From contig NZ_JARXWI010000002.1 of assembly GCF_029893085.1 (NCBI RefSeq), forward strand, positions 248,001-312,000: a DNA stretch of 64,000 nt, in the 5' to 3' direction. Position numbers and translations under genes: made by a program. The notes beneath the pieces are model-generated. The model had not been told where the DNA came from and did no database searches. It was given only the letters and a program-made list of their open reading frames with translations. Source of the DNA: Parabacteroides sp. PFB2-10. GTDB taxonomy: Bacteria; Bacteroidota; Bacteroidia; Bacteroidales; Tannerellaceae. Positions 6,662 through 14,707 of this stretch are shown here, piece after piece. Every line of letters starts with the position of its first letter. Positions within the stretch are counted from its first letter, which is position 1.

Positions 6662-8746
6662 ATGAAGAAAATTATATATAGTTTATTGTTTGTCCTTATC
6701 TGCTCTATAGGTGTTAAGGCGCAGACTCTCGACAGAAGCATCCGCCCTGAGGCGGCTCCGGCTAAGGAGGTAAACATTAAAGATGCTCAGATCTTCACGC
6801 TTAAGAACGGACTGAAAGTGTTCTTAGTAGAGGACAAAAACACTCCTTTGGTTTATTACTCCTTGCAGTTGGACGTGAAACAAGAGTTGCAGGGTGAGAA
6901 AGCGGGCATGAATGGTCTCTTCTCGGATGTGTTTGGCACAGCTACCAAAAATCGCACGAAAGAGCAACTCAACAAAGATATCGACATGATCGCGATGCGG
7001 GGTGGTGTACACCGTGGCGGCGGATATGCCTATTTCCTGAAAAAATACCATGATAAGGCATTGGATATTATGACAGATATGCTTTTCAACCCGGTGTTCT
7101 CACAGGAAGAATTCGACCTGAACATAGGGAAATACAAAACAGCCCTCAACACACTGGGAGATGACGCGGGACAGATCACAAACCGTATGGCCAACGCCCT
7201 TATTTACGGCAAAGGATATCCTGCGGGTGAAGTGGAAACATTGGAAACATTGGATAACATTACCCTGGCAGACCTGGAAGGTTATTACAATACCTATTTC
7301 GCACCGAATGTAGCACGTCTGGTGATTGTTGGAGATATCTCCCTGAAAGAGGCAAAAAAGCAGGCAGAGAAATACTTCGGCAAATGGACAAAAAAGAATG
7401 TGCCTGTGGCTGAATATACCATTCCGACTGCGCCGGAACAATTGAAAGTGGCGTTTGCTAACAAACCGGGCGCGGTGCAATCGGCTATCGATGTTTGTTA
7501 TCCTATCCAGTTCAACGTGAAAGAAGCTGACTACGACGCAGCCTCGGTGATGAGCCAGATCTTGGGCGGTAGCGGAACAGGCCATCTCTTTATGAACCTG
7601 CGTGAAGACAAAAGCTGGACCTACGGTATCTATACCAGCTTGGCTTCCGGCGAACAGGTAGGTTCTATGTCGCTGACAAGCGGACGCGGAGCAGCCTCGG
7701 TGAAGGCAGCGGCTACGGACAGCGCTGTTTTTGAAGTATTGAAAGAGTTCAAACGCATTATCAACGAACCGGTAACCGAACAGGAACTGAAAGATGCTGT
7801 AACCTATCGTGCGGGTAACTTCTCTCGCTCATTAGCCGATTCGGAAACGATGGCTCAGTTTGCGGTAAACATCGACAAATATAACCTGCCGAAAGATTAT
7901 TACCGTAACTACCTGAAACGTCTGGAAGCGTTGACTCCTGCCGATATTCAGGCTGCTGCAAAGAAATATATCAAACCGGAGAATGCCTGGATCGTGGTAA
8001 CCGGCGACAAGCAATACGCTGATGCGTTGGCACGTTTTGCCGGTGATGGAAAGGTGCAATGGTATGATTACGATGTGAACCCGATCGAAACGCCCAAGGC
8101 GGAAGCAGCCAACGTAAGCGCTGAAGAAATCATTGCTAACTATGTGAAAGCACTGGGTGGCCAAGAGGCTATCGAAAAGGTGAACGACTATAAGATCGTT
8201 GGCGAGATGGATATGATGGGACAGACTGGAACCGTGGAGCAATACTTCAAGAAACCGAATATGTCTGTGACATCTATGTCTATGCAAGGAATGGTGATTC
8301 AGAAAATGGCTTTCGACGGCACGACGCTTCGCGTATCAGGTCTGCAGGGAAGCCAGGAACTAACCGAAGGCAAAGAGTTCGACGCAATAAAGAGCGGTGT
8401 GGGTCTTGCGCCTGAAATGACCTATCTGCAGAACGGATATACCCTGACTGTAGGTGCTGTAGAAGAGGTAAATGGCGAAAAAGCTTACACCCTGAAGGTG
8501 GAACGCGACGGAAATGCCACAACGGAGTATTACAGCGTAGCCAGCGGATTGAAACTGCGCAGCGTGCAAACCATTCAGTCTGCCATGGGTGAGATGCAGA
8601 CCGTGAGCGATGTCGGCGACTACCGTGAGGTGAATGGCGTGAAGTTCCCGTATGAGATGACGCAATCGGTTATGGGACAAGCCATGAAAACGGTTGTTAA
8701 AACGGTGGAGGTAAACACAGGCTTGCAAGATTCGGTGTTTAAGTAA
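6662..8746 (+). CDS. M16 family protein without zinc motif, with LolA-like C-terminal domain
   Basis: A 694-residue exported protein (signal peptide to about residue 20, VKAQ). Residues 45-470 form two M16 halves. At the site where HxxEH would stand, the sequence reads GLFSDVF, so it cannot bind the catalytic zinc. It keeps the substrate-side Arg/Tyr motif (LREDKSWTYGIYTS) in the second half, as non-catalytic partner subunits do. From about residue 478 a further beta-rich domain follows (IIANYVKALGGQEAIEKV onward) that resembles LolA/outer-membrane lipoprotein-sorting folds. It probably works with the preceding gene product as a heterodimer. Confidence 0.88.
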   Translation: MKKIIYSLLFVLICSIGVKAQTLDRSIRPEAAPAKEVNIKDAQIFTLKNGLKVFLVEDKNTPLVYYSLQLDVKQELQGEKAGMNGLFSDVFGTATKNRTKEQLNKDIDMIAMRGGVHRGGGYAYFLKKYHDKALDIMTDMLFNPVFSQEEFDLNIGKYKTALNTLGDDAGQITNRMANALIYGKGYPAGEVETLETLDNITLADLEGYYNTYFAPNVARLVIVGDISLKEAKKQAEKYFGKWTKKNVPVAEYTIPTAPEQLKVAFANKPGAVQSAIDVCYPIQFNVKEADYDAASVMSQILGGSGTGHLFMNLREDKSWTYGIYTSLASGEQVGSMSLTSGRGAASVKAAATDSAVFEVLKEFKRIINEPVTEQELKDAVTYRAGNFSRSLADSETMAQFAVNIDKYNLPKDYYRNYLKRLEALTPADIQAAAKKYIKPENAWIVVTGDKQYADALARFAGDGKVQWYDYDVNPIETPKAEAANVSAEEIIANYVKALGGQEAIEKVNDYKIVGEMDMMGQTGTVEQYFKKPNMSVTSMSMQGMVIQKMAFDGTTLRVSGLQGSQELTEGKEFDAIKSGVGLAPEMTYLQNGYTLTVGAVEEVNGEKAYTLKVERDGNATTEYYSVASGLKLRSVQTIQSAMGEMQTVSDVGDYREVNGVKFPYEMTQSVMGQAMKTVVKTVEVNTGLQDSVFK

Positions 8747-8779
8747 TCAGAGAAGTCCTTAAGGATTTTACGATAAACA

Positions 8780-8813
8780 GTAGGGGCTGTCCAAAAAGTT
8801 GGACAGCCCCTAC
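8780..8813. terminator. Bidirectional terminator between the M16 pair and the carboxyltransferase
   Basis: GTAGGGGCTGTCC and GGACAGCCCCTAC form a perfect 13-bp stem with an 8-base loop, in a gap between convergent genes. Confidence 0.8.
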
Positions 8814-8830
8814 TCTCTTTATATACGCTT

Positions 8831-10684
8831 TTATTCTATTTCCAACATAGGAGCTCCTTCCGGCACAAAGTCGCCTCTGTTGACCAATACCTGCTTTACC
8901 CTGCCGGCATAGGGAGAAGAGATATTATTCTCCATCTTCATAGCCTCGAGAATCAAAACGTTTTCTCCGCCACTGAGCGTATCACCGGGTTTTACCAATA
9001 ATTGGAAAACGCGCCCCGGCATGGGCGAAGTGATGACACGACCGGTTATTTGTGTGGCCTGTTTGGTGGATTCTGTCAAATGATCCTGTCCGTTCAGGGC
9101 TTCAGCATGTTCCTTTTGGTATCGTTCTTTTTTGATTTTCATCAGATAATCTTTGGCAACAATGGGGAATAGTTCCAACAATAATTGCTCTTTATCATTT
9201 TCTGCCAGCTTCACACCGCCACAATCCTCCAGAACCGGGTTGGGTTGCATCTCGTAAGCCGACGTGTCGTAAGGCGTTTCCTCGCGTACTCCGGCAATCT
9301 GAAAACGGAATTCGGGATCAACAGGAACGGGTGTCTCTCCATATTCTCCTTTCACTAAGTTACGGAACTGATTGGATACATTCGAGTATTTGGCTTTTCC
9401 ATTCTTTTCATCGAGCGCACAATTGACCGCTTGTACCCCGACAATCTGGCTCGTAGGCGTCACCAAAGGAGGCAAACCGGCATCTAAGCGAACATGCGGT
9501 ATCAACTCCATGGCGCGTTGCAAAATGAATTCGCTCTTCAACTGTTTGAGCTGCGCAACCATATTGGTATACATACCGCCCGGAATTTCCGCCTTCTTCA
9601 CCAGTTCGTCCGGTTTGGGGAATCCGAAATAGGCTTCAATGGCATGACAGACTCTCAACAAGCCCTCTTCGTTGTTCTCTTTCGCCGCTTTTATAGCTAC
9701 GTCGAACAGGCTGTCGACCGATTCAGGCAATTGATCCCGTAACGGGGAGAATTTATTGGGGAACTGCTTCACCACATCAAAGTCTTCCAATTCCTGCCGG
9801 ATATAAAATAATTCGCCATTGATCTTTTCGATGGCTTCCATATTGAGATCCAGTTCGATGCCTAATTTCTGGCAGAAAACATAGATCAACTCAACGGCTG
9901 GAGCTGCCGGACCGCCGGCGAAATACCATATGTTGGTATCGATAATATCCACACCATGCACAATAGCAGAAAATACAGAGGCCAATCCGTAGCCGGGTGT
10001 ACAATGGGTATGGAAATCAATCGGCACAGATAAGTGCTTTTTGAAGAGCGAAATCAGCGCTGCTACCCGACTCGGTGGGATCAGTCCGCTCATGTCTTTG
10101 ATCGTAATCATATCGGCGCCTAAGGCCTCCATCTGCTTCGCCTTCCGGAGAAAATAATCATCCGTAAAGATATGATGGGGAAGTTTTTTGCCTTTCAGTT
10201 GCGCTTTCAGGCGCTCTGCCATCGTAAAATGCGGATCAATGGTGTAGCAGACTGCACAATCGGCCATACCACCATACTTCTTTACCGAGTTAATGGTCGA
10301 TTGAATGTTGTTGATGTCATTCAAGGCATCGAAGATGCGCATGATCCCCAAACCGGAATCAATACTTTCTTTACAAAAGCCGTCGATCACACTGTCGGGA
10401 TATGGATTGTAGCCGAAAAGATTACGTCCGCGCGATAATGCCGTTAGTTTAGAAGCATCGCCTACGGCCGCTTTAATCTTCTCCAATCGATCCCAGGGGT
10501 TCTCTTCCAGATAGCGCATGACAGAGTCGGGAACGGCTCCGCCCCATACCTCCATCGCGTAAAAACCTGCGTCTTTGTAGAAAGGTAACACCCGGTCAAT
10601 TTGTTGTTGGGTCATGCGCGTCGCAAAGGAAGACTGCTGACCATCACGAAGGGTTAAATCCCTGATTTTCAATTTTGGCTTCAT
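8831..10684 (-). CDS. Biotin-dependent carboxyltransferase (oxaloacetate decarboxylase alpha / pyruvate carboxylase B type)
   Basis: A 617-residue cytoplasmic enzyme. Residues 5-270 form the carboxyltransferase TIM barrel, with the opening metal-binding DLTLRDGQQ, the carbamylated lysine in TIKDMSG and the metal-binding histidines of FHTHCTPG. A conserved carboxylase domain follows (about 300-500), and the C-terminal 70 residues are a biotinyl domain with the acceptor lysine in EAMKMEN. Such proteins transfer a carboxyl group between biotin and pyruvate/oxaloacetate, in Bacteroidales either in sodium-pumping decarboxylation or anaplerosis. No membrane beta/gamma subunits lie next to it, so the partner is unknown. 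A TACATTTA box lies at about 10723-10730 on the minus strand. Confidence 0.9.
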   Translation of the reverse strand: MKPKLKIRDLTLRDGQQSSFATRMTQQQIDRVLPFYKDAGFYAMEVWGGAVPDSVMRYLEENPWDRLEKIKAAVGDASKLTALSRGRNLFGYNPYPDSVIDGFCKESIDSGLGIMRIFDALNDINNIQSTINSVKKYGGMADCAVCYTIDPHFTMAERLKAQLKGKKLPHHIFTDDYFLRKAKQMEALGADMITIKDMSGLIPPSRVAALISLFKKHLSVPIDFHTHCTPGYGLASVFSAIVHGVDIIDTNIWYFAGGPAAPAVELIYVFCQKLGIELDLNMEAIEKINGELFYIRQELEDFDVVKQFPNKFSPLRDQLPESVDSLFDVAIKAAKENNEEGLLRVCHAIEAYFGFPKPDELVKKAEIPGGMYTNMVAQLKQLKSEFILQRAMELIPHVRLDAGLPPLVTPTSQIVGVQAVNCALDEKNGKAKYSNVSNQFRNLVKGEYGETPVPVDPEFRFQIAGVREETPYDTSAYEMQPNPVLEDCGGVKLAENDKEQLLLELFPIVAKDYLMKIKKERYQKEHAEALNGQDHLTESTKQATQITGRVITSPMPGRVFQLLVKPGDTLSGGENVLILEAMKMENNISSPYAGRVKQVLVNRGDFVPEGAPMLEIE

Positions 10685-10789
10685 CTCTTAATTCTTAGTT
10701 TAGTTAGTCTTTTGACGGCATAAATGTATGGATTAAATTATATTAAAGAAATATTTCCACAATGATCTCAAACATATGATTTAAAGTCC

Positions 10790-10797
10790 TATATTTG
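10790..10797 (+). promoter_or_regulatory. Promoter -7 box of the candidate small RNA
   Basis: TATATTTG is an exact TAnnTTTG match on the plus strand. No rightward coding gene follows, only a structured stretch that ends in a terminator at 10945. No clear -33 TTTG is seen. Confidence 0.5.
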
Positions 10798-10802
10798 CCC
10801 CA

Positions 10803-10946
10803 TATTAACTAACTTGCAGAAGAGTTTTTTGTTTGTCGGATCTTCGCATTTTCAGTCGGTAGAAACAGGCAAAATATAGATGCGAAGCCAGCTGTTATTG
10901 CTGGACTTCCACAAAAAAAGGGATCCTGATCGGGATCCCTTTTTGT
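10803..10946 (+). ncRNA. Candidate small RNA of about 140 nt
   Basis: The gap between oadA-like and proS holds a complete rightward transcription unit: a TATATTTG box at 10790-10797, then a stretch with no open frame, then a strong intrinsic terminator. It contains an 8-bp stem CTTCGCAT/ATGCGAAG (10842-10849 with 10880-10887) closing a 30-base loop, immediately followed by the hairpin CCAGC-TGTTATT-GCTGG (10888-10904), then an A-rich linker and the terminator hairpin. It does not match 6S, SRP or RNase P RNA as far as I can tell by eye. It could be a trans-acting regulator. The alternative is that the terminator serves only proS and the promoter box is chance. Confidence 0.5.
10912..10945. 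terminator. Bidirectional terminator for proS and the candidate small RNA
   Basis: GGGATCC-TGATCG-GGATCCC is flanked by A7 on the left and T5 on the right, so it can work on both strands. proS ends 38 bases to its right on the minus strand. Confidence 0.8.
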
Positions 10947-10983
10947 ATTGTATTGGAGAATTGCTTCTCTTTCGGTTTCTTTA

Positions 10984-12465
10984 TCAATAAGCTCTTGCGA
11001 ATACAACGCGTTGCTTGGATGGCTTACCGGTGACCATACATACGCCCGGTGTCTTATCGCCTTCCAAAGGAATACAACGGATGGTGGCTTTGGTTTCCGC
11101 TTTAACCTGCTCTTCTGTTTCCGGTGTGCCGTCCCAGTGAGCCAGGATAAATACGCCCTCTTCGATCTTTTCCTTGAATTCTTCGTAGGTATCTACCGAG
11201 ATCACGTGCGATTCACGGAAGTCATATGCCTTCTGGAAGATATTCTTTTGGATATCATCCAACAGATTCTGCACATATTCTTCGATACCGTCGCAGGTAA
11301 TGGTCTCTTTTTCGAGTGTATCACGACGCATCACTTCGATCGTATTGTTTTCCAAATCGCGTCCACCCATCGCCAAACGAACGGGTACCCCTTTCAATTC
11401 ATATTCGGCAAACTTCCAGCCCGGCTTTTTATTGTCGGCATCATCAAACTTAACCGAGATACCCCGCTTCTTCAGGTTGGCCACAATACCGCCTACCTTC
11501 TCGCGAATTGCGTCGAGCTGTTCTTCGCTGCGGTAGATCGGAACGATTACCACCTGCGTGGGAGCCAACAGCGGAGGTAATACCAAACCGTTATCATCGG
11601 AATGAGCCATAATCAACGCGCCCACCAAACGGGTAGAAACGCCCCAGGAGGTAGCCCAGGCATATTCCTGTTTGCCTTCTTTATCAATGAATGTCACATC
11701 GAAAGCCTTCCCGAAATTCTGTCCAAGGAAGTGGGATGTACCTGCCTGAAGCGCCTTACCATCCTGCATCATCGCTTCGATCGTATAGGTATCTTCCGCA
11801 CCGGCGAAGCGTTCGCTTTCCGATTTCACCCCTTTGATCACCGGCATAGCCATATATTGTTCGGCGAAAGTAGCGTATACATCCTGCATCTGGCGTGTTT
11901 CCACCTCTGCTTCTTCACGCGTAGCATGAGCCGTATGGCCTTCCTGCCATAGGAACTCTGCCGTACGAAGGAACAGACGCGTACGCATCTCCCAACGCAT
12001 CACATTTGCCCATTGATTCACTAAGATTGGCAAATCACGGTAGGATTGGATCCAATTGCGGTAAGTATTCCATATAATTGTTTCCGATGTCGGACGGATA
12101 ATCAATTCTTCTTCCAGTTTAGCCGCCGGATCGACCACCACACCTTTCCCTTCCGGGTCGTTTTTCAAACGGTAGTGGGTTACCACGGCGCACTCCTTGG
12201 CAAATCCTTCCACATGTTGCGCTTCCTTACTTAAAAAAGACTTGGGGATCAGCAAGGGAAAGTAAGCGTTGACGTGACCGGTTTCTTTGAACATATCGTC
12301 CAACACACGTTGCATCTTCTCCCAGATGGCATATCCGTATGGCTTAATCACCATACAACCGCGTACCGCAGAGTTCTCTGCCAGCTCGGCTTTAATGACC
12401 AGGTCCTGATACCATTGCGAATAATTATCGCTTCTTTTGGTAAGTTCTTTCAGCTCTTTTGCCAT
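10984..12465 (-). CDS. proS: Prolyl-tRNA synthetase, eukaryote/archaeal type
   Basis: A 493-residue cytoplasmic enzyme that attaches proline to tRNA-Pro. It is the short form without the bacterial editing insertion: class II catalytic core with motif 2 ([20 protein letters not shown]) and motif 3 region ([20 protein letters not shown]), an anticodon-binding domain beginning at [12 protein letters not shown] and a C-terminal domain typical of this subtype. The protein ends in RVVFARAY; the C-terminal aromatic ending is usual for this subtype. A tRNA-Pro gene lies far away at 53451-53525. The promoter box TACCTTTG is at 12507-12514 on the minus strand. Confidence 0.95.
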   Translation of the reverse strand: MAKELKELTKRSDNYSQWYQDLVIKAELAENSAVRGCMVIKPYGYAIWEKMQRVLDDMFKETGHVNAYFPLLIPKSFLSKEAQHVEGFAKECAVVTHYRLKNDPEGKGVVVDPAAKLEEELIIRPTSETIIWNTYRNWIQSYRDLPILVNQWANVMRWEMRTRLFLRTAEFLWQEGHTAHATREEAEVETRQMQDVYATFAEQYMAMPVIKGVKSESERFAGAEDTYTIEAMMQDGKALQAGTSHFLGQNFGKAFDVTFIDKEGKQEYAWATSWGVSTRLVGALIMAHSDDNGLVLPPLLAPTQVVIVPIYRSEEQLDAIREKVGGIVANLKKRGISVKFDDADNKKPGWKFAEYELKGVPVRLAMGGRDLENNTIEVMRRDTLEKETITCDGIEEYVQNLLDDIQKNIFQKAYDFRESHVISVDTYEEFKEKIEEGVFILAHWDGTPETEEQVKAETKATIRCIPLEGDKTPGVCMVTGKPSKQRVVFARAY

Positions 12466-12506
12466 TTTTCCTTTATTCTAAAATTAAACTGATTAATAAT
12501 AAGGCG

Positions 12507-12514
12507 CAAAGGTA
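12507..12514 (-). promoter_or_regulatory. Promoter -7 box for proS
   Basis: TACCTTTG on the minus strand, 41 bases before the proS start codon, matches TAnnTTTG. Confidence 0.5.
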
Positions 12515-12589
12515 CAAAAAAAACTGGCTGACACGCCTCTTGCGCATCGCAAAATGAAAATTCGATGTAGCAGATATGTTCTGTTTCGG

Positions 12590-14323
12590 TTATTTCACAG
12601 CTTTGAAGGTTTGCTGCCCCGTTTTTGTCCGGATATTGATCAGATACATGCCGGGTGAATACCCCGTTCCGAACAGGTGATTGCCGGAAACCGGGCGGAT
12701 TTTCTCGATCAACCTTCCATGTATATCATATACCGCAATGCTTTCGACCTCATTATCCTGATTGACAACCCCAAAGCCTCCGGACGGATCCCGGTAGAAT
12801 AGGGTCTCCTCCTTCCCTACTCTCTCTATACCTACCGTTATGGGAGGAGTGTAACTGAAGGTCATAGTCGCCCCGGCAGCACTCACATCCCAGATGTTTA
12901 TGCCCGATCGCTCCCCATTATACCAAATCGCTGAAGGAAAGGTGTCATCATTAAAACGGGTAGCATTCCCTTTCTTGAAACAGGGATCCGTCAGGTTGGC
13001 CGGACGGCAGTCCTGCAGTTCCGGGTTTCCGGCAGTCGTGTTATCGCCTAATTCATTAATGTGCCAGATAAAGATCCCATCATAAGGTTCAGGGTGCTTA
13101 GGTGTGCCTTTCCTTACCTCGATATAGTAAGCTTCGTTTGGAGCTGCGTTGTTGTTTGCAGAGCCATAATAGACGGCGGCCTCTCCCACCCGATGGTGCA
13201 GTGTAATGGTGGTTTCTTCAGTCATAGCCGACAGATCCGTTTTATTCAACCACCCCATTTGATCCAGACACCAGGGACTCGGATAGCCGGGATTGCGGTC
13301 GTTTCCGGCACCCATATTGTACTTATCATTATTATCATCGTGCCCATCGTATGAATAAAAATCAGGCCAGTTGCAAACTAAGTGCCCATTTTCATGAATA
13401 AATGTGCCGATGGAGAGGCTATTACCCAGGTTGGTCATCTGAAACGTATGCCAGGCATCTTCATGGAATCCCTTCAAATGGAAGTTATACCAGCCCATGT
13501 GAGGCCAGAGTCCGTTCGCCCAGCCGGCATCCGGCGTACCGGCGTAAAAGATATTTATAGCAAGCAGCCTGCCTTCCAGGGAGGTAAGTTCGCTGAGTTT
13601 TACCGTTTTTTCCTGATTCAATGCCGCCTCCACCGTTGGCATAAAGCGATCATCCGTATAGCCGTTCACCGTATCATAATAGCTTTTCCGGTTGGTGGTG
13701 GTGTGAAAGTCGGTCACATAGTTCAGGTAAGTCAATTTCCCGTTGGAGATCCATTGGAAATACTCTTTGATAGACTGGTAATTACCAAACTCCTTGTAGT
13801 TATCACCATTGCAAAAAGCAAGAACCTGCTCCCGGGTGATAGCCGATTTTACATCCGGGAAATCCACCAGGACAACCACCCCATACACCGTATCGGGTAA
13901 GACTCTTGCCGAACGCAGAGAAACTTCCGGCTTTTTATCGAAATGAAGCTCCCGCCGGGTCTCCTCCTGTTTTCTTTTGATACTCTCTTTTGATATCCGA
14001 ATGCCCGGATGCACAAGGTATTTAACGGCAGCAGGTGTCTCACCTCCGGCGTACCGTATACCCGACGAGGCATATTCATTGCCGTCGGAAGAGAGCAAAG
14101 CGTAACAAATCTCATGAGTCACTTCATCACGAATCAGGGTATACCCATCCATACTCTCCACATCCTGATAGAATTCATTCCCGAATATCTTTACGGTAAC
14201 AGAGGAGCCGTCGGGCTGTTTCAGGGAAAACACTTCCCCATCATAGGGTCGCGCAAAAGCAGTGCCCGCCATTAAAACGAACAGTAAGACCAGGATACCT
14301 TTAGGTAAAAGAAAGTTTTTCAT
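12590..14323 (-). CDS. Secreted M6 family metalloprotease with T9SS sorting domain
   Basis: A 577-residue protein. A signal peptide ends near residue 24 (AFA). The central domain is M6 (immune inhibitor A-like): the zinc site is HENGH at about residues 309-313, followed by NWPDFYSYDG, which supplies the third ligand region. A C-terminal strand-rich domain of about 75 residues (AVYDIHGRLIEKI... SPGMYLINI) is a type A type-IX-secretion sorting domain. The protein should thus be exported across the outer membrane and act outside the cell on proteins. It is transcribed alone. A TATTTTTG box lies at 14356-14363 on the minus strand. Confidence 0.9.
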   Translation of the reverse strand: MKNFLLPKGILVLLFVLMAGTAFARPYDGEVFSLKQPDGSSVTVKIFGNEFYQDVESMDGYTLIRDEVTHEICYALLSSDGNEYASSGIRYAGGETPAAVKYLVHPGIRISKESIKRKQEETRRELHFDKKPEVSLRSARVLPDTVYGVVVLVDFPDVKSAITREQVLAFCNGDNYKEFGNYQSIKEYFQWISNGKLTYLNYVTDFHTTTNRKSYYDTVNGYTDDRFMPTVEAALNQEKTVKLSELTSLEGRLLAINIFYAGTPDAGWANGLWPHMGWYNFHLKGFHEDAWHTFQMTNLGNSLSIGTFIHENGHLVCNWPDFYSYDGHDDNNDKYNMGAGNDRNPGYPSPWCLDQMGWLNKTDLSAMTEETTITLHHRVGEAAVYYGSANNNAAPNEAYYIEVRKGTPKHPEPYDGIFIWHINELGDNTTAGNPELQDCRPANLTDPCFKKGNATRFNDDTFPSAIWYNGERSGINIWDVSAAGATMTFSYTPPITVGIERVGKEETLFYRDPSGGFGVVNQDNEVESIAVYDIHGRLIEKIRPVSGNHLFGTGYSPGMYLINIRTKTGQQTFKAVK

Positions 14324-14355
14324 AGTACATTATTTAAATAGGCGTTTATCTTTTC

Positions 14356-14363
14356 CAAAAATA
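14356..14363 (-). promoter_or_regulatory. Promoter -7 box for the M6 protease gene
   Basis: TATTTTTG on the minus strand, 33 bases upstream of the start codon, matches TAnnTTTG. Confidence 0.45.
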
Positions 14364-14440
14364 AGAATAAAATGGTAAAACTCGACTAATAATGGCCGAA
14401 AAACAAAAGAAAAAGATCCGTTTTAGAACAATCCATACTG

Positions 14441-14614
14441 AAATGTTAAAATATCGATTGTAAGTAAAACGCCCGTTTTGCTTACAAATCCATACGTTAA
14501 AAAGTGTTTCTCCCGGGAGTTTGTCTCCGAAGTCCCGCTTTTTTGCGCGCAAAGTCCCGTGGAAATTACAAATCGTAAATTGGGGGTTTCTCCAAAACGA
14601 GCGTATTAACATTT
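14441..14614 (-). repeat. Dispersed 174-bp repeat, copy B
   Basis: Same element as copy A in the opposite orientation, 174 bp between AAATGTTAAAATA and TATTAACATTT. The GCGCGCAAA palindrome, CTCCCGGGAG and the GTAAG/CTTAC hairpin are all kept. It fills most of the 384-base gap between the divergent M6 protease and antiporter genes; the rest holds only the two promoters. Confidence 0.85.
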
Positions 14615-14680
14615 ATTTACATTGTCGATTTACAAAGAATAGTTTCTACTATATTTTAGAGAAAAATAGTGATTTTTTAC

Positions 14681-14688
14681 TATATTTG
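14681..14688 (+). promoter_or_regulatory. Promoter -7 box for the antiporter gene
   Basis: TATATTTG at 14681-14688 matches TAnnTTTG. It overlaps the upstream part of the longer reading frame (ATG 14669) and so favours the ATG at 14708. Confidence 0.55.
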
Positions 14689-14707
14689 CGAAAAGTGGTG
14701 TGGATAT

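Noticed and set aside
7100-8728. Long open frames antisense to the second M16 gene
   Set aside because: They follow the codon bias of the sense gene and show no family features.
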